DNA from: Polaribacter sp. Hel_I_88
Lineage (GTDB): Bacteria; Bacteroidota; Bacteroidia; Flavobacteriales; Flavobacteriaceae
NCBI RefSeq assembly: GCF_000687935.1
Contig: NZ_JHZZ01000001.1
Span: 1,798,001-1,862,000, forward strand
Length of the DNA: 64,000 nucleotides
Direction: 5' to 3'
The notes beneath the pieces were generated by a model, which was given only the letters and a program-made list of their open reading frames with translations, did no database searches and was not told where the DNA came from. Made by a program: the position numbers and the translations under genes. Shown in pieces: positions 48,196-57,384 of the stretch. The stretch's first letter is position 1. Each line of letters starts with the position of its first letter.

Positions 48196-48453
48196 ATGAT
48201 TCAAAATAAAAAAAGAAAAGAAGTTACTTTAGATGCTAATATCATAGAATTACTAGAGCTGCAAGCAAAAAGGGAAGGTAGAAAGCTGAAAAATTTTATG
48301 GAATATGTTTTGTGTGAAAAGGCAAATGATTTTCAGCTAACAGAGGATTATAAAAAAATGATGGACAAAACTTTAGATGATTTTGATAAAGGAAATATTA
48401 AATTTAAGGATTGGGATGCTGTGAAAAAAGAAATGTATAAGAATGATGTTTAA
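48196..48453 (+). CDS. Solitary antitoxin-like protein
   Basis: An 85-residue highly charged protein. RKEVTLDANIIELLELQAKREGRKLKNFMEYVL has the shape of a ribbon-helix-helix DNA-binding domain (short strand, two helices), and the acidic C-terminal half (FQLTEDYKKMMDKTLDDFDKGN) resembles the toxin-neutralising tail of RelB/ParD-like antitoxins. There is no toxin gene next to it: the following genes are on the other strand. It is either an orphan antitoxin or a small regulator. Three 11-bp repeats lie directly upstream. Confidence 0.65.
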   Translation: MIQNKKRKEVTLDANIIELLELQAKREGRKLKNFMEYVLCEKANDFQLTEDYKKMMDKTLDDFDKGNIKFKDWDAVKKEMYKNDV

Positions 48454-48477
48454 AATATAATCTTATTAATAAGATTT

Positions 48478-48933
48478 TTAATTAGTTATATTAATATCAT
48501 CAGAAGTACTTAAAACACCATCCTTTCCGAGTGAAATTAGTTTGTAATTTAAGGAATCTTTTGAGATAGTGTAGCTAAAATTGTTTTTCCAACCATCTAA
48601 AGTGATGTTTTTACGCAATGGATTTTTTCTAATAATTGTTTTTAATTCCTTTGGATAAAAGCCAAACTGCTTTTTCTCTGCTTCTAATAATAATTTTATT
48701 TCAATAATTTTATCTAAAGTCGAAGCAAAATTTTGATTTCGAATATTGTTTAATCTTAAAATGAAAATAGGAATTGAGATTATAAGTATTACAATCCCAA
48801 TTTTATTCATAGGACTTATCATTCTTTTTTTTGTCAAGTTGTTTTCTTTCTCGAACTTTCTTCTTTTTCTAACTTTAAACCAATGTTTAATATCTGAATA
48901 AAGCTCTATAACATCATCAATTAAACTATGCAC
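48478..48933 (-). CDS. Membrane protein with pseudopilin-GspG-like C-terminal domain
   Basis: A 151-residue protein. About 38 charged N-terminal residues precede one membrane segment (about 45-62, GIVILIISIPIFIL), then a domain with LDKIIEIKLLLEAEKKQFGFYPKELKTI and ending LISLGKDGVLSTSDDINI. The last block resembles the calcium-binding end of GspG major pseudopilins. However, the cytoplasmic extension lacks a prepilin-peptidase site and no type II secretion genes are nearby. It overlaps the preceding small gene by 8 bases, so both are probably translated together. Confidence 0.6.
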   Translation of the reverse strand: MHSLIDDVIELYSDIKHWFKVRKRRKFEKENNLTKKRMISPMNKIGIVILIISIPIFILRLNNIRNQNFASTLDKIIEIKLLLEAEKKQFGFYPKELKTIIRKNPLRKNITLDGWKNNFSYTISKDSLNYKLISLGKDGVLSTSDDINITN

Positions 48934-49168
48934 TTTTATTGTTTTTCAACCAAACTCTAAGTTCCTTTCTCAAAGATTGCTCAGGTTTTGGCAAAGGAAT
49001 TGTATTTCCGAATTTCTTACTTCTATTAAATTTAGAGAATGTGATTTTTAGTTGTTTCCATTCTTCAGGATACAATTCTAAAAATTTATTGAACATTGAT
49101 TGTTCTGTTTGTTTCTCTTTCAATTTATCAAAAATAAGTTTGAATTTTTCTTCTTTTTCTAAGCTCAT
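48926..49168 (-). CDS. Small hypothetical protein
   Basis: An 80-residue, lysine- and glutamate-rich cytoplasmic protein (MSLEKEEKFKLIFDKLKEKQ) with a conserved-looking FLELYPEEWKQL and a basic C-terminus LRKELRVWLKN. No family is recognised. It lies 32 bases after pabB and overlaps the pseudopilin-like gene, so it likely forms a unit with that gene. Its function is unknown. Confidence 0.55.
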   Translation of the reverse strand: MSLEKEEKFKLIFDKLKEKQTEQSMFNKFLELYPEEWKQLKITFSKFNRSKKFGNTIPLPKPEQSLRKELRVWLKNNKSA

Positions 49169-49200
49169 CTGGTTAATATTTTAAGATTTTTTTGATTTGT

Positions 49201-50511
49201 TTATTCAGAATTCAACAAAACAAATTTCATTGCTTTTGCTTTCAGTAAACATTCTTCATATTCTTTTTCGGGAATTGATTTTGCTGTAATAGCACCACCA
49301 ACAGAATACGAAATATACTTTTTTTCATCGTTATAAAGTATACTTCTAATGACAACATTAAAATCGAAATCGCCATTTGGTGTAAAATACCCCACAGTTC
49401 CAGAATACAATCCACGTTTTGTTTCTTCTAAATTTTCAATGATTTTCATCGCAGAAACTTTTGGAGCGCCAGTCATACTTCCCATTGGGAAAGTACTTTG
49501 TAAAACATCAATTGGATGCGTTTTATCATCAATTTCAGAAACCACAGTCGATATCATTTGATGCACTTGTTTAAAAGAATACACCTTGCACAATTCCTCC
49601 ACTTTTACAGAACCCATTTTTGCGGTTTTTGATAAATCGTTTCTTACCAAATCTACAATCATCACATTTTCAGAACGTTCTTTGATATCTCTTTCTAAAT
49701 CAGATGCAATTTTGGCATCATCAATTTTACTAATTAAACGTTTTGCAGTGCCTTTTATAGGTTGAGAAATAATCTTATTTCCTTCTTTTTTAAGATATCT
49801 TTCTGGAGATGCACTCAACAAATATTGATGCTCCATTTTTAGAAAAGTAGCAAATGGAGGCGTAGAAATTTCATTTAAATGATTGTACACTTTCAACGGA
49901 TTTATGGTTGAATTTTCTGCATAAAATTCCTGACAAAAATTAGCTTCATAAATATCGCCTCTTTTAATGTGTTCTAAGACTTTGTTCACTTTAGAGTGAT
50001 ATTCGTCTTTATGAATTCGGAGTTTTATTTTGAAGTTATTTTTCGAATTCACTTCGACAAGCTCAATGTGACAATCAATTTTATTAATTTCCTCAAAATC
50101 TACATCAATTTCATTATCTACCATTTTTAAATACTGAAATTCAACGGTATTATCTTTGATAAAAAACAACTTTTGAGGCTGAAAAAAGTACAAATCTGCA
50201 AAATCTAAGCCATCAAAATTATGAGATGAAAGTCGTTCTACATCATTCTTTACATCATAAGAAATATAACCAAAAATATAGTCTTTTGTAATAGTTTGAT
50301 ATTCTTTTAGCTTCTCAAAAGCATTAAAATAATCTGTTTTTATAGATGTGAATTCTTCAACAGCTAAACAACCATCAAAACTAGAATATTGCTGTTTGTA
50401 ATTGTTAGAATCCAACCACAAAACTGTTTCAAATTGTTGTGCCCAAAGTAAAATTTGCGCTTTGAATTTAGCTATATTATCAACAGTAAAAGTTTTTGTA
50501 GTTCTTTGCAT
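49201..50511 (-). CDS. pabB: Aminodeoxychorismate synthase component I
   Basis: About 436 residues from the ATG at 50511 (MQRTTKTFTV); an upstream in-frame start adding 16 residues is less likely. PabB converts chorismate with ammonia to aminodeoxychorismate for folate synthesis. The chorismate-binding core shows RGDIYEANFCQEF, SASPERYLK, ISQPIKGTAKR, MIVDLVRNDL and FPMGSMTGAPK. These are shared with TrpE, but the lack of a tryptophan-binding N-terminus and the stand-alone context favour PabB. Near residues 145-155 a dispersed repeat appears to be read as protein. Confidence 0.85.
   Translation of the reverse strand: MQRTTKTFTVDNIAKFKAQILLWAQQFETVLWLDSNNYKQQYSSFDGCLAVEEFTSIKTDYFNAFEKLKEYQTITKDYIFGYISYDVKNDVERLSSHNFDGLDFADLYFFQPQKLFFIKDNTVEFQYLKMVDNEIDVDFEEINKIDCHIELVEVNSKNNFKIKLRIHKDEYHSKVNKVLEHIKRGDIYEANFCQEFYAENSTINPLKVYNHLNEISTPPFATFLKMEHQYLLSASPERYLKKEGNKIISQPIKGTAKRLISKIDDAKIASDLERDIKERSENVMIVDLVRNDLSKTAKMGSVKVEELCKVYSFKQVHQMISTVVSEIDDKTHPIDVLQSTFPMGSMTGAPKVSAMKIIENLEETKRGLYSGTVGYFTPNGDFDFNVVIRSILYNDEKKYISYSVGGAITAKSIPEKEYEECLLKAKAMKFVLLNSE
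50043..50074 (-). repeat. Dispersed repeat embedded in pabB
   Basis: On the minus strand it contains TTGTCACATTGAGCTTG then TCGAAGTGAATTCG, the form of an intergenic repeat often seen in Flavobacteriia. In frame it encodes CHIELVEVNS, in the poorly conserved linker before the chorismate-binding core. Confidence 0.55.
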
Positions 50512-50544
50512 ATTTTCTGTAAAAATACTTGAAAGTTTTAGAAA

Positions 50545-50582
50545 TAAAAAAGACCTCACAGGTTTTAGAAACCTGTGAGGTC
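50545..50582 (-). terminator. Intrinsic terminator of lpdA
   Basis: A perfect inverted repeat AGACCTCACAGGTTT / AAACCTGTGAGGTCT (50551-50582) with a 2-to-4-base loop. On the minus strand a T run follows. It belongs to the AACCTGTGAGG group of palindromes, related in style to 19557 and 26581. Confidence 0.85.
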
Positions 50583-50602
50583 TGTAATACTATAAATTTA
50601 TT

Positions 50603-52003
50603 TTAAGCATTTAATGGTTTTCCATCCCAAGCAGCTTTTGCAGCTTCTTTTACAGCCTCAGAATACGTTGGGTGACCATGACAAATTCTTGCTAAATCTT
50701 CTGCACTTGCTCTATATTCCATAGCAACAGCAGCTTCCATAATTAAATCTGCAACTCTTGCACCAACCATATGAACTCCTAAAATTTCATCTGTTTTTTT
50801 ATCAGCTAAAACCTTTACAAAACCATCAATATCTCCACTTGCTCTAGATCTTCCTAAAGCACGCATCGAAAATTTACCAGCTTTATAGTCTATTTTTGCC
50901 TCTTTTAATTCTTCCTCAGTTTTACCAACTGCAGCAGCTTCTGGCCACGTATAAACAATGCCAGGAATTAAATTATAATTGATATGTGGTTTTTCGCCAG
51001 CAATATATTCTGCAACTACAACACCTTCTTCTTCAGCTTTATGAGCTAACATTGCACCTTTTACAACATCGCCAATGGCATAAATATTTTTTACGTTGGT
51101 TTGTAAATGATCGTTGATGGTAACTTGACCACGTTCATTAACTTCCACACCAACTTTTTCTAATCCTAAACCTTTTGTATATGCTTTTCTTCCTACAGAA
51201 ACCAGGCAATAATCACCAGAAAATTCAATTTCTCTATCTTTTTTATCAGTTGCTTTTACAACAATAGTATCTCCATTTCTTTCAACAGAACTCACTTTAT
51301 GACTTGTTGCAAATTTAACGCCTTGTTTTTTGAATACTTTCTGTAATTCTTTAGAAACATCAGCATCCATTCCAGGAACAATCTTGTCCATATATTCAAT
51401 TACAGTAACTTCTGCTCCCAAACGTGCGTAAACAGAACCTAATTCTAAACCAATAACTCCACCACCAATTACAATTAAATGTTTTGGAACTTCTTTTAAT
51501 TTTAAAGCTTCTGTAGAGGTTATAATTCTGTCTTTATCAATATTGATAAAAGGCAAATTGGCAGGTTTTGATCCAGTTGCGATGATGATATCTTTTCCTT
51601 CAATAACTTCTGATGAACCATCATTTTTAGATATTTGTACATGCGTTGCATCTTCAAAAGAACCTAAACCTTCAAAAACATCAATGTTATTTTTGTCCAT
51701 TAAATATTTAATTCCACCAGTGGTAGTTTCTACAACATTGGCTTTTCTTGCAACCATTTTTGTAAAATCGAAAGATGGTTTTTCAACAGAAATTCCATGT
51801 TCTTCAAAATGATTTACAGCATCGTAAAAATGATGCGAAGAATCTAATAAAGCTTTAGACGGAATACAACCAACATTTAAACAGGTTCCTCCTAAAGTGC
51901 TGTATTTTTCAATAATCGCAACTTTTTTTCCTAATTGTGATGCTCTAATTGCAGCAATATATCCTCCAGGACCAGAACCAATAACAATAATATCGTATTT
52001 CAT
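50603..52003 (-). CDS. lpdA: Dihydrolipoyl dehydrogenase
   Basis: 466 residues from the ATG at 52003 (MKYDIIVIGSGPGG); seven extra upstream codons are possible but unlikely. This FAD enzyme reoxidises dihydrolipoamide in the E3 position of 2-oxoacid dehydrogenase complexes. The FAD-binding GSGPGG, the redox-active disulfide CLNVGC (Cys41, Cys46), NAD-binding IGGGVIGLELG and the C-terminal HGHPTYSEAVKEA with its catalytic His are all visible. It stands alone here, without E1 or E2 genes. Confidence 0.96.
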   Translation of the reverse strand: MKYDIIVIGSGPGGYIAAIRASQLGKKVAIIEKYSTLGGTCLNVGCIPSKALLDSSHHFYDAVNHFEEHGISVEKPSFDFTKMVARKANVVETTTGGIKYLMDKNNIDVFEGLGSFEDATHVQISKNDGSSEVIEGKDIIIATGSKPANLPFINIDKDRIITSTEALKLKEVPKHLIVIGGGVIGLELGSVYARLGAEVTVIEYMDKIVPGMDADVSKELQKVFKKQGVKFATSHKVSSVERNGDTIVVKATDKKDREIEFSGDYCLVSVGRKAYTKGLGLEKVGVEVNERGQVTINDHLQTNVKNIYAIGDVVKGAMLAHKAEEEGVVVAEYIAGEKPHINYNLIPGIVYTWPEAAAVGKTEEELKEAKIDYKAGKFSMRALGRSRASGDIDGFVKVLADKKTDEILGVHMVGARVADLIMEAAVAMEYRASAEDLARICHGHPTYSEAVKEAAKAAWDGKPLNA

Positions 52004-52109
52004 GTGATGTTTTTTAATTGACATTTAAACAACAAAAATAAGGATATTTTTAGAGAATACTATTCAAATTATGTAGATTTACATTTTGATAATTTATAAA
52101 TTTTATCTC

Positions 52110-52583
52110 ATGAAAGTTTTAAAGAATACAGGAATAGTTTTATTGATAATTTTAGTGATTGCTCAGTTTTTTGGACCTGAAAAAAACGATGGTAATATCG
52201 ATACTGTAAATGCATTTATTGCAGAAACGAATCCACCAGAAAATGTTTTGAATGTTATGAAAACTAGTTGTTTTGATTGCCATTCTGCAAAAACAAATTA
52301 CCCTTGGTATAACTCAATTACACCCGTTAATTATTGGTTGGATGAGCATGTTAAAGATGGAAAAAAGCATCTAGATTTTTCTAAATGGAGTGAATACTCT
52401 TTGAAAAAGAAAGAACACAAAATGGATGAATTGCATGAAGAAGTAGAAAAAGGAGAAATGCCTTTAAATTCTTATACTTGGACACATGATGAAGCAAATT
52501 TAACGCAAGAACAAGTGGATGCTATTGTAACTTGGGGTAAAAAAGTACAAGCTGATTATAAGCAACAATTGAGCGCAGAATAA
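52110..52583 (+). CDS. Haem-binding domain protein, membrane-anchored
   Basis: About 157 residues from the ATG at 52110, chosen because it begins the hydrophobic N-terminal segment (about 7-22) that would anchor the protein facing the periplasm; a longer frame adds eight residues. A c-type haem motif CFDCH (Cys54, Cys57, His58) is followed by TNYPWYNSITPVNYWLDEHV, the signature of the haem-binding domain family common in Bacteroidota. It probably carries electrons or senses redox state. The next gene begins directly after its stop codon. Confidence 0.85.
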   Translation: MKVLKNTGIVLLIILVIAQFFGPEKNDGNIDTVNAFIAETNPPENVLNVMKTSCFDCHSAKTNYPWYNSITPVNYWLDEHVKDGKKHLDFSKWSEYSLKKKEHKMDELHEEVEKGEMPLNSYTWTHDEANLTQEQVDAIVTWGKKVQADYKQQLSAE

Positions 52584-53819
52584 TTGAAACAACATGTTTT
52601 AATAATTGGAACAGTTTGGGTAGAACCCAATTCGTCTGCTGCTGGCAGTAGGATGTTGCAATTAATTGAACTGTTTTTAAATGAAAATTATAAGGTAACT
52701 TTTGCTTCTACTTCTCAAAAATCTGAAAAAGCTGCAAACCTAACTTCTTTACATGTAGATGAAGTTATTATTGAATTAAATGCATCTACTTTTGATGATT
52801 TTATCATCAACTTACAACCCACAATGGTTCTTTTTGATCGATTTATGACAGAAGAACAATTTGGTTGGCGAGTTGCAGAAAATTGCCCAAATGCACTAAG
52901 AATTTTAGATACTGAAGATTTACATTTTTTACGAAAAGTCCGTCATCAACAACTCAAAAAAGGAGAGGAATTTACCAACGAGGCTTTATTAAAATCTGAG
53001 GATACAAAAAGAGAAATTGCCTCAGTTTTAAGATGCGATTTGTCTTTAATCATCTCAACGTATGAAATGGATTTGCTAAAATCTGTTTTTAAGATTGATG
53101 AAAAAATCCTGTATTATCTTCCTTTTCTTTTAAATAAGATTGATGAATATCAATCTGAAAAATGGAAAACTTTTGAAGAAAGAAAGCATTTTGTTTTTAT
53201 TGGTAACTTTTTCCATAAACCAAATGTAGATGCTGTTATCACTCTTAAAAAAGAGATTTGGAGTGAAATTAGAGAATATCTTCCAGAAGCAGAAATGCAC
53301 ATTTATGGTGCTTATGTAAATCAGCAAATACAAGAATTACACAATAAAAAAGAAGGTTTTATTATAAAAGGATTTGCAGAACACTCAAAAGAAGTCATAG
53401 AAAATGCAAAAGTTCTTTTAGCACCTTTAAGTTTTGGGGCAGGTATAAAAGGCAAATTAACAGAAGCCATGATTTGTGGAACGCCAAGTGTTACAACATC
53501 AATTGGAGCAGAAGGAATGCACAATAATTTACCTTGGAATGGTTTTATAGAAAATGATTTTCATCAATTTTCAAAAAAAGCAATAGAATTATATTCTGAT
53601 AAAAGTATCTGGAAAAATGCTCAAGAAAACGGAATTGAAATCATCAATAACATCTACGATAAAGAAAAATTAAGTCCACTTTTTATCCATAGAGTATTAG
53701 AAATTCAAAAGAATTTAGAAAACCATAGAACTCAAAATTTTTTTGGAAGTATGTTGCAACATCAAACGTTACAAGCTACAAAGTTTATGAGTAAATGGAT
53801 TGAAGAGAAGAATAAGTAG
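52584..53819 (+). CDS. Glycosyltransferase, GT4-like
   Basis: A 411-residue cytoplasmic protein. The N-terminus HVLIIGTVWVEPNSSAAGSRMLQLI matches a group of family 4-like glycosyltransferases. The C-terminal half has the nucleotide-sugar-binding layout (FVFIGNFFHKPNVDAV, GAGIKGKLTEAMICGTPSVTT, with the E-x7-E-like segment near TEAMICG). The start is a TTG that abuts the TAA of the haem-binding protein gene, with no gap. Donor and acceptor sugars are unknown. Confidence 0.82.
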   Translation: MKQHVLIIGTVWVEPNSSAAGSRMLQLIELFLNENYKVTFASTSQKSEKAANLTSLHVDEVIIELNASTFDDFIINLQPTMVLFDRFMTEEQFGWRVAENCPNALRILDTEDLHFLRKVRHQQLKKGEEFTNEALLKSEDTKREIASVLRCDLSLIISTYEMDLLKSVFKIDEKILYYLPFLLNKIDEYQSEKWKTFEERKHFVFIGNFFHKPNVDAVITLKKEIWSEIREYLPEAEMHIYGAYVNQQIQELHNKKEGFIIKGFAEHSKEVIENAKVLLAPLSFGAGIKGKLTEAMICGTPSVTTSIGAEGMHNNLPWNGFIENDFHQFSKKAIELYSDKSIWKNAQENGIEIINNIYDKEKLSPLFIHRVLEIQKNLENHRTQNFFGSMLQHQTLQATKFMSKWIEEKNK

Positions 53820-53925
53820 GCAGTTTTTCAGGCTTCAGTTGGGAGTAATCAGCAGTTTTTTTAGTTTTCAGTTGCAGTTTTCAGTCATCAGCAGAACTTT
53901 AGTAACTTGCTGACTACAAATTGAT
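53820..53925. repeat. CAGTTTTCAG-type dispersed repeat
   Basis: Low-complexity stretch built from variants of TTTCAGTTGCAGTTTTCAGT, TTCAGTTGGGAG and CATCAGCAG. A similar block lies at 55221-55285, on the other side of the carboxypeptidase-regulatory-domain gene. No gene or clear hairpin is seen. Confidence 0.6.
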
Positions 53926-55149
53926 TTACTGAGAGCTGTCAACTGGACTATAATCTAAAGGCAAAGCATTTGCGAATTTTTTATAGGACCAATAGCCCTC
54001 ATAATAAACATCTAAAGGATTTACTAAAAGACCATTCCTGTCGATTACAGATGGTTTTTTTAACGGAATTACAGAAGATGATTGTGGATAAGCTTCTCTC
54101 ATTTTACTAAAAACACTTCTCTTAATGTAGCCTATTTCTTCTTTTTCTTTTGTGTAAACTACTAAAATATTATACTCTATATTTAGATAATTTCTCATAT
54201 TTTTCTTTGAAAAAATATCAGTAATAGGAGCTTTACTTTTATAAATATTGTCTTTATATTTTGGTAATTTTACTTTTTTAAGTAAAACTCTTGCTGAATC
54301 CAAAGCATTTTTAGGTACTGTTATTTTTTCTGTAAAATTTATTGTAGGTAAAGATAACCTTACCAATTCTCTAGCTTTTTTTATTTCTGCTTCACTTGGT
54401 CTTTCTGGGTTAGGAACTCTTTTAAAAAGATGTATTAAAAAGCCATCTTTGTAGGTTGTTCCTTTTAGTAGTGATTGATAAAAATGAACGTAAGAGCCAT
54501 TATAAGTTTTCAATCTATTTGCTAGCCAGCGTTTTTGCTTCCTTTTATTCCCTTTTAATTCTTGATATCTTGAGTATCCTAAATAACTTACATAATTTTT
54601 ATTTCTTTCAAAGTGTTCTAATTCATAAATAATTGAATATCCTAAACCTTTATGATATATTTCTATTGGTTTTCTGGCATAAGCAGTTAAAATATTTTCT
54701 AATGCATTATATTCAAAATGTAAAACTTCAGGATTTTTAATTTCACAATCTTTTGAAAGTTCTGATTTGCCAATAAATTCTTTCTTAAATTCAGCAAGGT
54801 TATACTTCCATTCATCATCATATACCGTTTTTTTTATGATAATTTCATCTAACATTTCATCATCTTCTACTAAAGCAAAAACCAATGGTTTTAAATAATT
54901 GGCTGTGTTTAAGGCGTAATTAATTTTTTTGAATCCTAAATAAGACACAATTAAGTCATATTGCCCAGGTTTTACAGAAATTGAAAATTCACCATTTTCA
55001 TCTGTAGTAGTTCCTAACATTGTATTGTTTAAATACACAGCAACATTTTCTAAAGGGCCATTTTGTTGAAAAACAGTTCCTTTAATTTCTATTTGCGAAA
55101 AGGACGAAACAGTAGAAAAAACCAAAAAAATAAAAAATAATTTCCTCAT
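53926..55149 (-). CDS. Exported protein with carboxypeptidase-regulatory-like domain
   Basis: A 407-residue protein with a signal peptide (MRKLFFIFLVFSTVSSFSQ). Residues about 20-95 are a carboxypeptidase-D regulatory-like beta domain (IKGTVFQQNGPLENVAVYL, TTDENGEFSISVKPG, YDLIVSYLGFKKI), as at the front of TonB-dependent receptors, but no barrel follows. The rest is a basic, conserved-looking region with no recognised fold. It is probably in the periplasm or at the outer membrane. It is flanked on both sides by CAG-rich dispersed repeats. Confidence 0.75.
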   Translation of the reverse strand: MRKLFFIFLVFSTVSSFSQIEIKGTVFQQNGPLENVAVYLNNTMLGTTTDENGEFSISVKPGQYDLIVSYLGFKKINYALNTANYLKPLVFALVEDDEMLDEIIIKKTVYDDEWKYNLAEFKKEFIGKSELSKDCEIKNPEVLHFEYNALENILTAYARKPIEIYHKGLGYSIIYELEHFERNKNYVSYLGYSRYQELKGNKRKQKRWLANRLKTYNGSYVHFYQSLLKGTTYKDGFLIHLFKRVPNPERPSEAEIKKARELVRLSLPTINFTEKITVPKNALDSARVLLKKVKLPKYKDNIYKSKAPITDIFSKKNMRNYLNIEYNILVVYTKEKEEIGYIKRSVFSKMREAYPQSSSVIPLKKPSVIDRNGLLVNPLDVYYEGYWSYKKFANALPLDYSPVDSSQ

Positions 55150-55220
55150 TGTATATTTATATAACGAATAAAGAAGAATTTTATAACAATTTCTGGTGAT
55201 TAATATTTAGTCGTTAAAAA

Positions 55221-55285
55221 GTCTTCAGTTGGCAGTGGCAGTTTCCAGTTCTCTGTTGACTGCAAACTGCGACTGCAAACTGAAT
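55221..55285. repeat. CAGTTTGCAGT-type dispersed repeat
   Basis: Variants of TTCAGTTGGCAGTGGCAGTT and ACTGCAAACTGCGACTG, with opposing CAGTT and AACTG arms that could form a hairpin. It is related to the block at 53820-53925. Confidence 0.6.
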
Positions 55286-55286
55286 A

Positions 55287-57302
55287 CTAAACCAATCCAG
55301 CTCTTTTTAAAAGTGCATCTGGTTTTGGTTCTTTTCCTCTAAAACGTTTGTATAATTCCATTGGCTTTTCTGTACCACCTTTCGATAAAATATTTTCCTT
55401 GAATTTTGTAGCAACTTCTTTACTGAAAATCCCTTTTTCTAAGAAATATTCAAAAGCATCTGCGTCTAAAACTTCTGCCCATTTGTAAGAATAATAGCCA
55501 GCAGCGTAGCCACCTTGAAAGATATGTGAAAACGAGGTACTCATTGCATTATCTAAGACATCTGGATATAGTTTTGTATCCCCAAAAGCAATGTTTTCAA
55601 ACTCTTTTATACTTTTTATTGCTGATGGATTTTCAGAATGCCATTTCATATCTAACAATCCAAAACTTAACTGACGTAACGTTTGCATGCCTTCATGAAA
55701 ACTTGCAGATTCTTTAATTTTCTCAACATATTTCATTGGGATGATTTCGCCAGTTTCATAATGTTTTGCAAACAACTTTAAGGCCTCTTTTTCATAACAC
55801 CAGTTTTCTAAAACTTGACTTGGTAATTCAACAAAATCCCAAGAAACAGAGGTTCCAGATAAACTATTGTAAGTGGTATTTGCTAGCATACCATGTAAAG
55901 CGTGCCCAAATTCATGAAACAAGGTTGTAACTTCATTAAAAGTCAATAAAGATGGTTTGGTTGCTGTTGGTTTTGTGAAATTACAAACAATAGAAACGTG
56001 AGGTCTTTCATTCACGCCATTTTTTATATATTGAGATTTGTAACTTGTCATCCAAGCACCATTTCTTTTTCCTTTTCTAGGATGATAATCAGCATAAAAA
56101 ACAGAAATAAAGTTGCCTTTATTATCAGTAACATTGTATGTTTTTACATCTTCATGATATTTATCGATGTTAAAAACTTCTTTAAAATTCAAATCATACA
56201 AACGATTTGCAATCTCAAAAACGCCATCAATTACATTTTCTAACTTAAAATATGGTTTTAAAATTTCTTGATCTAAATCAAATAATTCTTTCTTCAGTTT
56301 TTCTGAATAATAAGCACCATCCCATTTTTGCAGCTGATCAATTCCGTCTAAATTTTTAGCGAATTTCTCTAAATTTTCAAATTCTTTTTTAGCTGCAGGT
56401 TTTGCTTTGGTTAATAAATTATTAGAAAAATCGATTACTTTTTCTGGTGAAATAGCCATTCTTTCTTCCAAAACAAAATGAGCGTGTGTTTTATATCCTA
56501 ATAAATTTGCTCTTTGTTGACGAAGGTTTACAATCTCTAAAACAATTTTTTCGTTGTTAAACTTGTTGTCTTGGAACGCTTTTTTACCAGCAGCAATTGC
56601 CATTTCTTTTCGCAATTCTCGGTTATCAGCATAGGTTAAAAACGGAATGTAGCTTGGGTATTGTAAGGTAAAAATATACCCTTCTTTATCTTGTTCTTTT
56701 GCTTGTTGACTTGCAGCTTCTTTAACAGATTCTGGCAAACCAGCAACATCTTCTTCATTCGTTAAATGCATTTCAAAAGCATTGGTTTCTGCCAATACAT
56801 TTTCGCCAAATTGTAAGGATAATTTAGAAAGTTTCGCATCAATTTCACGAAGTTTTGTTTTATCAGCATCGTTTAAATTGGCACCATTTCTTGCAAAACC
56901 TTTGTATTGTTTATCTAACAAAGTTTTTTGTTCTGGAGTTAAATCTAAATTTTCTTTATCATCAAAAACCGATTTTACTCTTTTAAAAAGTTCCTCATTT
57001 AAAGTGATGTCATTGCTAAACTCACTTAACCAAGGAGAAACTTCCTGTGCAATTTTCTGAATTTCATCATTCGTTTCTGCCGAATTTAAATTGAAGAAAA
57101 TACTCGTAATTCTACTTAATTTATCGCCAGAAAAGTCTAAAGCAACTGTGGTGTTTTCAAAAGTTGGAGCATCAGTATTTTGTACAATTGCATCAATTTC
57201 TGCTTTTGCAATTTCTATACTTTTTTTAATGGCTGGTTTATAGTGTTTGGTTTCTATTTTAGAAAACGGAGCTGTATTAAAATCTTGTAAAAGTGGATTC
57301 AT
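55287..57302 (-). CDS. M3-family metallopeptidase (oligopeptidase)
   Basis: A 671-residue cytoplasmic zinc peptidase of the M3 family, like oligopeptidase A or dipeptidyl carboxypeptidase. The zinc motif HEFGHALHGML starts near residue 463, and a conserved EAFAGYYSYKWAEVLDADAFEYF-type end is present as YYSYKWAEVLDADAFEYF. Length is normal for the family. It degrades short peptides produced by other proteases. A 15-bp inverted repeat lies about 85 bases upstream of its ATG. Confidence 0.93.
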   Translation of the reverse strand: MNPLLQDFNTAPFSKIETKHYKPAIKKSIEIAKAEIDAIVQNTDAPTFENTTVALDFSGDKLSRITSIFFNLNSAETNDEIQKIAQEVSPWLSEFSNDITLNEELFKRVKSVFDDKENLDLTPEQKTLLDKQYKGFARNGANLNDADKTKLREIDAKLSKLSLQFGENVLAETNAFEMHLTNEEDVAGLPESVKEAASQQAKEQDKEGYIFTLQYPSYIPFLTYADNRELRKEMAIAAGKKAFQDNKFNNEKIVLEIVNLRQQRANLLGYKTHAHFVLEERMAISPEKVIDFSNNLLTKAKPAAKKEFENLEKFAKNLDGIDQLQKWDGAYYSEKLKKELFDLDQEILKPYFKLENVIDGVFEIANRLYDLNFKEVFNIDKYHEDVKTYNVTDNKGNFISVFYADYHPRKGKRNGAWMTSYKSQYIKNGVNERPHVSIVCNFTKPTATKPSLLTFNEVTTLFHEFGHALHGMLANTTYNSLSGTSVSWDFVELPSQVLENWCYEKEALKLFAKHYETGEIIPMKYVEKIKESASFHEGMQTLRQLSFGLLDMKWHSENPSAIKSIKEFENIAFGDTKLYPDVLDNAMSTSFSHIFQGGYAAGYYSYKWAEVLDADAFEYFLEKGIFSKEVATKFKENILSKGGTEKPMELYKRFRGKEPKPDALLKRAGLV

Positions 57303-57384
57303 GTTTTGTATTCAAGGTTTAATATTTAAAATTCAAGATTAAATTTTGAATCTTAAATAATAATTTTTTAAATTTTAATTAAAT

